Of a stretch of 64,000 nt of DNA, positions 45,602 to 56,322 are shown in pieces. How positions within the stretch are numbered: position 1 is the stretch's first letter; every line of letters begins with the position of its first letter. Origin of the DNA: Allium sativum (taxonomy: Eukaryota; Streptophyta; Magnoliopsida; Asparagales; Amaryllidaceae); the NCBI GenBank assembly GCA_030737875.1, contig CM060909.1, forward strand, positions 394,735,565-394,799,564, given 5' to 3'. A model generated the notes under the pieces. It saw only the letters and a list, made by a program, of their open reading frames with translations, did no database searches and had not been told where the DNA came from. The position numbers and the translations under genes are program-made.

Positions 45602-47073
45602 GAGCCTGCAAACCCAGCATTCTAACACATCGGCTATGGAGCTTATGACTTCTGGTTACTGTCATGTAAGTAGACGAAAAAAGGGGAAAATGGACTATTT
45701 ACAAACTCCTCTGTAACATTGAGAGAAAAATACAGTGTCACAGTTGAATCAAACAGACCATCATTGCAGATAATGAACTGGTCATAGACTACTAAAGGGA
45801 ACAACTGATAAAAAGTCAGGGTGAGCGCTCGTATCATTTGAACTCAAAAGAAAGGGAAAAAAAAGGGGGTTGGGGGGGGGGAACGAAACCGAAACAAAAT
45901 TTGAATGGTATTGAGAAAGCTTCCTTGGCATTCGACTTGTTAGCATGCTGTGTTGTGAGAAGCCCTTCCTTGACACTGTTATATACTACTCTCATGTTCA
46001 GCAAAACATTGGGAAATGGTCCAAAATGTACAACAATCATCATCAAGCAAATGAAATAAATCTTGGTGTGCAGTTTTATGCTTCGAAAAAAGACTAGATG
46101 TTTGTTGAAGTACTGGTTATATACCATCGTTGTCACCATGACATCAACTACAGGTTTCTCTGAGCTTAAAACATCGCACTTCCAACACACCAGCCTACCT
46201 AAGGATTATTCAAAATGTACAACAATCATCATCTAGCAAATGAAATAAATCTTGATGTGCAGTTTTATGCTTCGAAAAAAGCCTAGATGTTTGTTGAAGT
46301 ACTGGTTATATACCATCGTTGTCACCATGACATCAACTACAGGTTTCTCTGAGCTTAAAACATTGCACTTCCAACACACCGGCCTACCTAAGGATTATTC
46401 TACAATAGCCGAAACTGTTTCGGGTATATGAGCTGATGTGGAGATAAAATATTGGGATCCATCTCGCGATTTTCAGGCAGAATTCAGAAGTTTCCCAGTA
46501 ATATATCTGTTCATTGGGTAGAATACCCAAACATGTTTCGGGTATAGTAGCATTTCTGACCCAGAGTAGATATTCCCAACTTTAAACAAGCAAATACAAC
46601 ACAAATTATAGTAACCTTATTCAGATATACATCAAACAACCAACCTTAAACCCTCCTCGAGTAATTTTATCTGCCAGTGGCCACTAATTATCGTAGTTCA
46701 AGAAGCATTTTGACACGCATTGCATCAAACATATTACTCGCAGTATCCACATTTCGCATGTAAACTTATGAAATGATTGGAAAGAGTAAATCTAAACTTG
46801 AATACAGATTTAAAATTTTGCAATTCCTAAACAACCTTGCTTCTTTCGTAGTCAACGGTTTAAGCTTGAAACTGACGTCCTGTATGCGTTCGTGCATAAA
46901 CAAAGAGATGCCCATTTTAGCAAGTAAGATTTGGACTAATTTCTAATCACAATATTATACATGTTGATTTTATAGCTCATGAAAATAATAAGAAGGCAGA
47001 AGCGTGTGAAACTTGAGTTGAGTGGCAAGTGGAAGGTTGTAAATTAAAAGCATCTTGTAAGTTTATAGTGTAC
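45602..47073. other. Intergenic region with a 189-bp tandem duplication
   Basis: 46021-46210 and 46211-46400 are two nearly identical direct copies (period 189 bp; shared CAAAATGTACAACAATCATC and CTTCCAACACACC). No gene is recognised; frames at 45423-46190 overlap on both strands. Two GTTTCGGGTATA motifs lie at about 46409 and 46530. Confidence 0.6.
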
Positions 47074-47942
47074 AAAAGGGCACAAAAAACCGAAATAAAC
47101 CGAAACCGATAAAAAAAAAATGAAAAAAATCAAAACCGAAACCAAAAATCAAAAGGCTGAACCGTACTAATATTTCGGTTTTAGATCCAAATCGAAACCG
47201 AAAAAACCCAAAACCGAATTATTAAAATAATTAGTTAAATATATAATATTTGTAACTTATAAATATTTTTAATATCTTTAAACATTAATAATATAAATAT
47301 AATCTATACTCAATCATATATTCAAGTATTCTGTTCAGTCCATAAAATATTGCACATTTTCTCTTGCTGCATGTTGTTTCATATTATATAGCATATATAC
47401 ATTGACCACTGCTTCACTCATTTGATTTAGCTGAATACAGGATTAGGAGTAGACTAATATAAAATGTCCATTTCTTTCTTTTTTGTAGATTGTTTGATGT
47501 TTTGAATTGAAGTTGAAAGTTGAGGTACCAGTAGACTATTTTCTAGAATTCTAAGTTGTTGCTAGTCTACTGTAGTGTGGTTCACTGGAGTGTTGCTGCT
47601 CATTTCCTTTTTTTTTGTTTCTTGTCTTCGGCTTAGAACTAGCTAGCTTAGCTTTGTACTACTTTGGATGACTTATAGTCTATTAGTATGTACTATGTAC
47701 CATGTGTCTCAGTACACTCGATTGAAACAATTTCTTTTAATTTCTTTTATGATTGTTTAAATTTATAATATTTTTTGCTTAAATCGGTTTTAAAACTGAA
47801 ACCGAGCCGATAAAAACTGAAAACGAGGTGTTGAAACTGATGCTTCGGTTACGGTTTCGGTTATCGAATTTTAAAACCGAGGTCTTTCGGTTCCGGTTTT
47901 ACCCCAAAACCAAACCGAATCGGGGTTTGCTCACCCCTATAC
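47074..47942. mobile_element. Probable non-autonomous hAT-like element rich in AACCG/CGGTT
   Basis: The left part (47085-47215) is full of AAACCGAAACC and the right part (47780-47930) of CGGTTTCGGTT, a large inverted layout. The right end reads TTTGCTCACCCCTA, a familiar hAT MITE terminus; the left end (AGGGCACAAAAAACC) is a poor match and no target duplication was found. The middle 550 bp is AT-rich and may be a later insert. Confidence 0.5.
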
Positions 47943-48489
47943 ATTGTTTGTTGAACACACACTCGAACCAAACGTCATGTTGTCCGTCTATATCAGGTGC
48001 AATGATGAGGTTTTTTACTCACCTTTTATCTTTCTCCTCCATTTTTTTAAAATCTTTATTTATTCATCAAGACTACAAATATTGCCATGAGTTGTCAAAG
48101 TTGGTAGATGGACGTCATTACATGGCCAAAGATTATGCTACAACAGCTCATATTATTCTCGATCCTGGCTGATCGCAGATAACCTACGAGTATTACACAA
48201 GTTACTCCCAACTATATCACATTGACTTAATTTAGCATTAGCGACGCCATAAGTATAATTTTTTATTCTTAACTATTAAATTAATATATCTATGATATGC
48301 GTTGTATGCTACTAGTTTGATTAGTATATTGTTGATGTTAAATAATATTTACTTATATAGGTTGGTCATATAACTATACGTGGTAGTTGGCATGCGTGTA
48401 TTATTGATTAATTTTGCCATGCTACCTGGCCCGATTAAGGTCAAACTACATGCATCACTTCTTGGTGATTTCTACAGTTACCTACATTT

Positions 48490-50140
48490 GCACACATCGA
48501 ACGTTGTATAGTTGAGACACTTAGCAAGAGATGGTGGTCTATCACTAATGCATTTTATTTCCCCGATTTTGAGTTAGGGTTGACACCTTTAGATTTGTAT
48601 ATGCTGACTGGTACAGATGCTGGTCGACGAGTTCTTATGCGGATACCATTTGATAACAAATTTGAGAATTTTGAGTCATATTCGACTCAATTACTAGATT
48701 TTAACTGATAAGGAGGTTATGGAAGGTTCTGTACCCTGACATGATTATAGAGATATATAGTAAACTATAGAATGCTAAGAGGATGCATACTCTTGTTGTT
48801 CATGCCTTTTTATTGTGTCTGTTTGGTTCTATATTTTTTTCCGAACAATAAGGGCACGTCTAAGCTCTGACTAGATTATTAGACGTTGATGGGCTTTTCA
48901 TCACGACTATGGTACTACCATTTTCGGTTTTCTCTTTTTAGCATTGGATATATGCAATTTACAACAATCTAGACAGATGTACAGTTTTGATACATCCTTC
49001 CCTTTTGATAATATGAGTATACAACTAACATGCACCCCACGACTCATCACTGAGATGAAAACCACATCGTATATTTATTTTTCTAGATTTTATCATTGAG
49101 GGACATATATGCATGTGTGTCGTGCTGCACGGTGAGTGCATAATGAGTTGATGGAGGCTAGGTAGCAGATGGATATGAGGTGCCATGACAATATTACCAC
49201 TCGTTCATGGTAGGGTTATATTCAGTTTATAGAACCCAACAAGGATCATTTGCTCACTTACTAGATTTGAATTTCGGGACGCAGGGTTTTATTTTAGGTT
49301 CTGACATGTCCATTTATATGGTATTTAGAGAAGCGATGTTGGTTGCAGTTGTATGGTATACTCCAAGTTCCCTCTAATCCACTTCCATGGAATGATATGT
49401 ATGAATTTATAATGGCTGACTCGACTTATATTATTGATATGAGGGTCGTTTTGTGTTTTTAACTGTACTTGGAGATTTTGATTCATTTTGGGCTCGAGTT
49501 GCCCCCATGGGCTTACGCTTCATCAGACTACAATCGGGGTCTGAACTCCAATCATATTGGTATGCGTACCTCTTTCAAGTAGAGTTCCACTGCCATCAGC
49601 CACCTTTGATCCTATACAAAACCTCCCATATTCGACCCTCCCTCGGCATGCAAACAGAGTTTATGATTTATAAGATGAGGTACTTGAGTATCTATTGAAT
49701 TTTCAGACAGATGTCGATGTTCAGGCTATACCATCTGTTGGCTTGTACCATCCACAACTGGCAGTATAACTTTGAAGCTTTGCGTGATTTTCTATCTTTT
49801 ATGTACGGTTATATACATATATGTATAACTTCTATTTAGATCATAGTTTTCTCAGTATATGGATTGTGATAGACGGTTGATTGTGACATTTGAGCTGACG
49901 CTTGAGTATAATCAGCTTATGTATCATAGTTATCAGACAACTTTACAGCAGCATACATAGTATGAGGCTCAGGTGCACGAGTATCAAACTCAGATTTTGC
50001 AGCTACAACAAAAACAGCCGCCGCTAGAGCCACATGACTTTGATGACATCAATAACGACAATGATGATGATGGTGGTGGCAATGACAAGGAGATCGATGA
50101 TGGTTCCCCTCACATGGGCTGGTGTTATTTTACGTTTTGT
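48490..50140 (+). pseudogene. Decayed plant mobile domain (PMD) gene
   Basis: Blocks in PMD order on the plus strand: ETLSKRWWSITNAFYFP with FELGLTPLDLYMLTG (48510-48615), AFLLCLFGSIFFPN (48805-48850), EKRCWLQLYGILQVP with NPLPWNDMYEF (49330-49410), and a C-terminal coiled-coil region EYNQLMYHSYQTTLQQH with EYQTQILQLQQKQPP (49900-50030) ending in an Asn/Asp-rich tail. Stops and frameshifts separate the blocks, so it is dead. It shares architecture with the intact PMD gene at 42930-45215 (for example ERCWRQLYDF there) but is clearly diverged. It sits upstream, on the same strand, of a decayed Harbinger transposase at 53.6 kb. An upstream first exon was not convincingly identified; the frame at 47828-48172 overlaps the neighbouring hAT-like element. 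Confidence 0.75.
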
Positions 50141-50279
50141 ACATATTTTGTCATTATACTGTATATATTCATGTTATGCTTGTGTCTATTCATGTTTTAT
50201 CATTGTATGTGTGTGTATTCATGTTTTGTTGGTAGATATGTGTATGTATTTAGTTGTCAAATTTAAATATGCTAGCATG

Positions 50280-51330
50280 AAGTTACAAGTAAATAATTCT
50301 TATTCTTACGTGTGAAGAAATAATTATGGAGAAACATACACTCTTATGTCTGTTTCTCATCATTATTTAATAGATGTTTTCCATATGGTTGTTGACATCA
50401 CATTTTATTCATGACACGAATAACAATCATCTATTTAAGTGATTGTTTTCTTGAAAGATCACAGTGCAATCAATGGAAAATGAAAGTTGGAGTCCAATAG
50501 ATTATTCAATATTAATTATAGAAATCAATCATAAGCATATGGAAGAGGGTTTGATCAAGATATTGAGTTACTCTAAACAAAATATTTAATTCCTATTCAG
50601 AATATAAATTGACCCGAACAAATTTAGAAACTCGAAGTGCTTGTGTCATGTTCACAAAAATTGTCAAAGATACAGTAACATTATAAATATAGTTAAGGAG
50701 GAAAGTATCTTCAAGATGACACAATCGACCTATGATTCACAATATTTGTGGGAATATCACTTTGTCTTTGTTGGACACGCTACATACAACCTTTAGGTAT
50801 GTTAGGCAGTTTGAATAACGTTTGTATTTGTTATGTAACATCTATGTATTTAATTATGATACGTAACATTTTTGCTTGAGTAATTAAATGGTGCACTTGA
50901 TTAAATAATTATCACTTCCGTATGCATAAAACCTTGTTATAGTTAATGCAATTGCACTAAAAACATGATTATCAATTTTATGTCAACCCGGATGATTGTT
51001 TTCTGCTCTAAAAGTTTTATATAATTTCCAACGCAACATATTGGTATGAAAAGTGAGATTTCCTGAACCATTATCGATTTTATTCATCTACTTAACTCGC
51101 AAGCGTGTATTAGTTCATACATCTACTTCTGTTTAATTAAATAAATCGATTTCAAGAGATGTAGAGACTTAGGAATACCAAGATGGACATAGTTAGAACA
51201 ATATTATTCATAATGTTCAGCTTGCATCAGGATAATAAATGATTACGTAGATCTAAAACAACTTTAGAAAGTATGCAAACTTCTGAATCAAAGCATTATG
51301 AAGGCAGTTATTTACTTGTGTAAAATCATC
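50280..51330. other. AT-rich sequence, nothing recognised
   Basis: No coding signal, terminal repeats or RNA gene seen between the PMD pseudogene and the hAT MITE. Confidence 0.5.
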
Positions 51331-51338
51331 GACTCGAG

Positions 51339-52010
51339 TAGGGCTGCACACAACTTATATCCAATCCGACCCAATCCACCAACCCGACCCAACCCACATA
51401 AACTCAACCCAACCCATCCTAGTTTGGGTCGGATAAGAGTAACAATTTGTAACCCATACTGTATAAGGGTCGAGTGTTATATTTTGTTCTACCCAATCTT
51501 ATTTTAACTCAACCCAATAGAATAGTATAAGCCTAAAATAACATTTATGTATTCCATAGTAAATATACAAAAAATCATATTTCATGTCAATCCAAACTAG
51601 ATAGAATTTGGTAAAGATATTTTAAAGAGCATTCTAATGTATTTTAAAATGAAATACTTGTTCTACTATGTAGTGAATTAATTTCATATGATTTGTTTTG
51701 TAATGAAATTTTAATAAAATATGTGTTATAATGAATTAATTACTTTAAATGTATTATGCTAGCTAAAATCTAATATACTATGCTAAATATTTTAATATTA
51801 TTTTAAAAAATCCCTTATATTCTCATTTTTTATTAAATTCATGCAACCCAACCCAACCCTACTTAACTCGACCCAACCATACTTCAACCCAACCTATATC
51901 CAACCTCATAGAAGGTCGGATATGGATTGAACTACCTTAAACCCATACCTGTATGGGTTGGATGAAGTATTTGGCCTAATCTGACCCAAATCATATTTTG
52001 TGCAGCCCTA
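51339..52010. mobile_element. hAT-type MITE with perfect 8-bp target duplication
   Basis: Terminal inverted repeats TAGGGCTGCACA (51339-51350) and TGTGCAGCCCTA (51999-52010) are perfect over 12 bp. GACTCGAG flanks both sides (51331-51338 and 52011-52018). The interior has AACCCAACCC-rich arms and an AT-rich core with no coding capacity. Confidence 0.93.
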
Positions 52011-52309
52011 GACTCGAGTTCGAAGTATCTTGATCTCTTCTTCCAATTCCGAAACATAACTAATAGCCCTAGAAGAGAAATGCCAAACTCACATCCATTT
52101 GGCCATAACGGGCAATGGTAATATCAACAACAAAATCATTTCCATGTCAGAAAATAGAATGGTGTTTCAAAACCATAGAAACATAAAATATTTGCATATT
52201 GTACTTCATCGATTTCGACAACATTTTGGGTTTGAGGAATTAAATTGTGTAACCTTTGGGTACGTTGGTAAGTTTGTTGCCATTGACTATGACAAAACAA
52301 TACAACCAT

Positions 52310-53560
52310 ATTAATTTTTAGACAAGCATTGACAGAGACAAGAAAATCGTGCAACATGACTATAGTGACAAACTGCAACCAGACACCATAGCCAGATATT
52401 TTTCCCAACAAACATTGATCGAGAAAAAAACCATGCAATGTGACTACAGTTGATGAGTGTGACCAGACAAGCTATGGTAGGTGTCTTTTAGTAGTAACAC
52501 GCGCGAATAAATGAACTTCCATCTTGGTAGAGTATGATATCAACCTAGATTTGAAATATAAAGAGGATTGTTAAAGGGTGACTAAGAATAAAATTTCAAT
52601 ATAACTTATTTATTTAAAAAAGTTCTCGCATTATCAGATCACAATATTAGGATTCAAAATAATTATTAAAGATAAGATGAATCAAAATAAGGATTTGAAT
52701 GGTTGCCTTGCTCTCTACCTCTTAAAATTAGCCTTAAAACAGGCTTGCCTCGGTTTCTTATTACCTTCAGTTTGCTCCACCGATGGATTCTCTTCCATCA
52801 TTGTTCTATGTTCTTTTAACATCTACAATTCTTGTTTCACACATTCATTATGTGTCTCATTCCCAAGTTCCTCACATAAACAATTTTACTGTCATATACT
52901 TTCAAAAAGCTATATGCTTTCATCTAACTTGTAGTCATTTATTGATAAAAATTGCGTAGCACCTAGATTTAATGTAATGCCAGTCTCAAACAAATTTTCA
53001 TCCAAGAAAATTATCTATAGCCACATTGTTTGCAAATAATCATTGTCTGAGAGAAGAAAAACGTGCTATGAGGCCATAGTGTCTGACTATGATGAGGCAT
53101 TATGGCCACATTGTTTACGGTGAGATTGATTTGACTAGTATTACGGGGGAGTGAATGGACATGCATTTTAGCTAAGCATGATATCAATCATATCGTAGTA
53201 TTTAGAGTATAGGTTACAACATATAAAGAAGAAAAATTCTAATCTTACATGCAAATTTAAATAGAAAAAAAATTCTATGTGGACAAGTATAGATTTAATA
53301 TAAATACATTCATTTTGAGTGACGGATATTTAAATCAATGTTATCTGATTATGTAGGACATATAGAAACATATAAATAATGTCATGCAACGTGGCTACAG
53401 TAGCCGACTGTGACCAGACACTGTAACCACGATCGTTCACAAACAACCAATGACCGGAATAAGGGAACCATACAATGTAGTTATAGTGTCTAACTGTGAC
53501 CAGATAATGTAGCTATGTTATTTCTATACAAGCATTGAATGATTCCAGAAAATTAGTACT
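52310..53560. repeat. Dispersed degenerate copies of an 80-90-bp repeat
   Basis: Copies near 52325, 52400, 53025, 53375 and 53455 share AAGCATTGA, GTGCAACRTGRCTAYAGT and GTGACCAGACA...TAGC motifs. The CTATAGT and ACTATAG-like parts make units partly self-complementary. They end just before the decayed Harbinger transposase. The plus-strand frame at 52677-52934 lies between copies and has no known domain. Confidence 0.6.
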
Positions 53561-53639
53561 AATACACATGATATGAATTGTCATCCTTACTCGCTTATGT
53601 ACAAAATATTTTCGTACAAGAAAATAATGTTGGTTGAAG

Positions 53640-54870
53640 ATCTTATATTATTTGACGATGGTGATGACAACTTTGATGAGATGATGGAAGACCACTTCCG
53701 ACGTGAGAGAGAATTAATAGCATTATCTACAGTACAACAAGGTTAATCAAGCAGGCAACACGGTGGATCCATAGTTGGTTATCTCCACAAAAATTGAAGA
53801 TATTCCCTCTACAATAAGAGACTAATGGAAGACTATATTAGTTCAAATCCTACTTACATTGTTGTCGATTTCAAAAAAGGATTTTCATATGTTGACCATT
53901 GCTCCAGATGATACTACAATTGAATCAACAACATGGTAAATACTTTATTTAAAACCAATGCATCCTATACTTTGGGACGTACAAGTCTGCAAAAAATGAT
54001 AGCTGCCCTACGGATGCATATGCAGGATCAGTAGTCGCTCTAGATGAAAATATGTGTTTAGGAGAAAGCACGGTATTGGAATCTTTACATTATTTCTGTT
54101 AAAAGATCGTTGACATTTGCGGCGATCGGTACTAACATAGTCCATACGAAGCTGATATTAAATATTAATAGAGATGCACGATGGCAAAGAATGACTGGGG
54201 ATGTTGGGTAGTATAGATTGTATGCACTGAGAGTGCAAGAACTGTCCAAACGTGTTTGCATGACCTTACTATGGATAGTCTAATAGATCAATGATTATTC
54301 TTGAACCGGTAGCTTCGTATGGCTTGTGGATTTAGCATTCCTTTTTCGTAGTACAAGGTTCTAACAAGGACCTAAACGTAGTTGAACAATCTACTTTCTT
54401 TAAAGATTTAGCAAATGGTAAATCAGCTCTATGTTCCTTTAGATTAGGCAGTAACACATATAACCATAGATATTTTCTTGACTATGGTATATACCCTAAA
54501 GGGAAAACTACCGCGAAGACAATTACTAACTCGGTAAACAATAAATAGTCAAAGTTTAATGCAACAAAAAAAGGCCAAAGGAAGAATTTTAAAAGAGAGT
54601 TCGGTGTTCTTTAATCAAGATTTGCCATTATCCGAAATCCGTGCAGAATGGAAAAATTGATGTAGACTTATGTTATTTTACACAATATGGTTTTAGAAGA
54701 CGAAAAAGATATGGAAGAAGACTATGCTTACGATGATGCACCAGCTGCTGTAGATGTATGGAGCAATGATATAATTATAGTGCAATTAAAATTGAGTTTC
54801 ATAATTCTGGCTACATGCCATATCGTAGTTTTCAGCTCCATAAAAGACTACAAGTTGATCTAATAAATCA
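53640..54870 (+). pseudogene. Decayed PIF/Harbinger transposase
   Basis: Blocks in transposase order: an acidic N-terminal segment with DDNFDEMMEDHFRRER (53660-53715), GMLGSIDCMH then a stop where Trp is expected (about 54200-54230), ILEPVASYGLWI with NKDLNVVEQS (about 54290-54390), DYGIYP (about 54480-54500) and RNFKREFGVL then RFAIIRNPCR (about 54575-54650). The end reads VILHNMVLEDEKDMEEDY (about 54675-54720). Multiple stops and frameshifts make it non-functional. It belongs to the same family as the intact transposase at 38476-39771 but is clearly diverged, so it is not a recent copy. Confidence 0.85.
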
Positions 54871-55149
54871 CCATTGGAACTTTTGTGGCAATCAGTAAAG
54901 GAAGGAGTGTTACAGGTTTGTGTCAAGTTTGTGGTTGTTGTTTTCCATGGCGTTGTTGCTATTTTTCGTGTTGCTAATGTTTTTCATGTTGTTGTTCGTA
55001 ATTCTATTAAGTTGTATTTTTTATCCATAATTGTACTACAATTTTAGTTGATTAATTAAGTTCATAACATTGCATTATTCAGTACACCATAAATAGAATA
55101 ATTCTACTACTGGAAGTAGAATTATAGACCCACTTCACATCTACATTTA

Positions 55150-55570
55150 ATAATTTTTCTCCTTTTAGATTTGGTGTGCTTCTCTTTGGTCTTCGGACAT
55201 ATGCAAAGTATCAGCGAACATTAATTCATCTTCATCACTCTACATGTTTCTCGCAACAAGTTGTTCAATTTTCAAAAAATAAATAAAAATTTTAGTGTTG
55301 ACCAGCACGAAGTTCCATTGCGTGATTATATCTGTCTTCAGTATCTAGTATGAGTTTCTATTTGACTTGATCAACATCAACAATTTTCCTCTTTTTGGCT
55401 TGCATGCGTCTTAAATATGCACCTTCTGTAAGAGTTATACCATCATCTAACGTCATTCCCTAACTGCCGAGGGATTCTCCTAAGTTATAGCTTTCTTCAA
55501 TTCTAGCTGCTTTGCCTCGAGCGTAGCCACTAGATTGAATGTCTTGAACTATTTTCTAAAGGGAAAATTT
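55150..55570 (-). pseudogene. Possible decayed gene next to the Harbinger pseudogene (low certainty)
   Basis: The minus strand reads SSGYARGKAARIEES, LTEGAYLRRMQAKKRK and DRYNHAMELRAG in nearby frames. It converges with the decayed transposase as ORF1 does in the intact element, and the RGKAARIE segment loosely recalls the RPVGRAKSIQLE tail of ORF1. The match is too weak for a firm call. Confidence 0.25.
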
Positions 55571-55691
55571 TCATTTCACATGCTCAACTAGAAGGCTATA
55601 AACGTACATGAACTGACAAAAATGTGGTGTTTGTTTATTTTCAAGTTTGTGATCCATCTTTAATAGTTTATTTGCCATTATCCTCTACAAT

Positions 55692-55984
55692 TAGGGGTGT
55701 AAACGGGTCGGACTGGACCGGACGGAGGTGTGTCCAATCTCTGTCCTATAAGAGATTCAGACAGAAATGGACCAGACAAGCATTAATTCCGAACATTGTT
55801 CGTACGAGCCGTACAACAGACGGACAACGTTCGAACCATAGAAAACATCGAACATTTTGGATCGGACTGGACCCTGGTGTGTCCAAGCTCTGTCCTATAA
55901 GAAAATCAGACGGACATGGACCAGACACCTTATAGCTTCGGACCGAGCCGGACAACGGACTGTCATGTCCGATATATAGCCCTA
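55692..55984. mobile_element. Second hAT-type MITE (293 bp)
   Basis: It starts TAGGGGTGTAAACGG and ends ATATATAGCCCTA, and is flanked by TCTACAAT (55684-55691) and TCTACAAC (55985-55992), a 7 of 8 duplication. The interior is rich in CGGAC and GTCCAG blocks; CTCTGTCCTATAAGA is repeated. The reading frames inside are not genes. Confidence 0.8.
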
Positions 55985-56322
55985 TCTACAACAAGTTCAG
56001 TTATATATTTAGTAAATAAACATACATATGTTAAAATTTAAATAATCTTACCAAATGTATTTCACATTCAAACCCATTGGGATTTGTTTGCTTTTACTTG
56101 AACATTCGCGAATCAAATGTTAAATTTTCCGAATCGACCTTTTATTGAAGAAAACAATCTTTTACAATCAAGATTTTTTTATTGTAACAATTTGTAATTC
56201 CGCTCTAAAACTTCTCACAACTTTGGTCACATCCTTGAATCGAATCGTTGGACGTTGCATACAACATGTGCCATAAATCATAATCCTTAACAGAGTACCA
56301 ACTACATATAACCGAATTTTGT

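Noticed and set aside
47085..47930. AAACCG/CGGTTT-rich stretch as interstitial telomere repeat
   Set aside because: The motif is not TTTAGGG; it is arranged as inverted arms with a hAT-like terminus.
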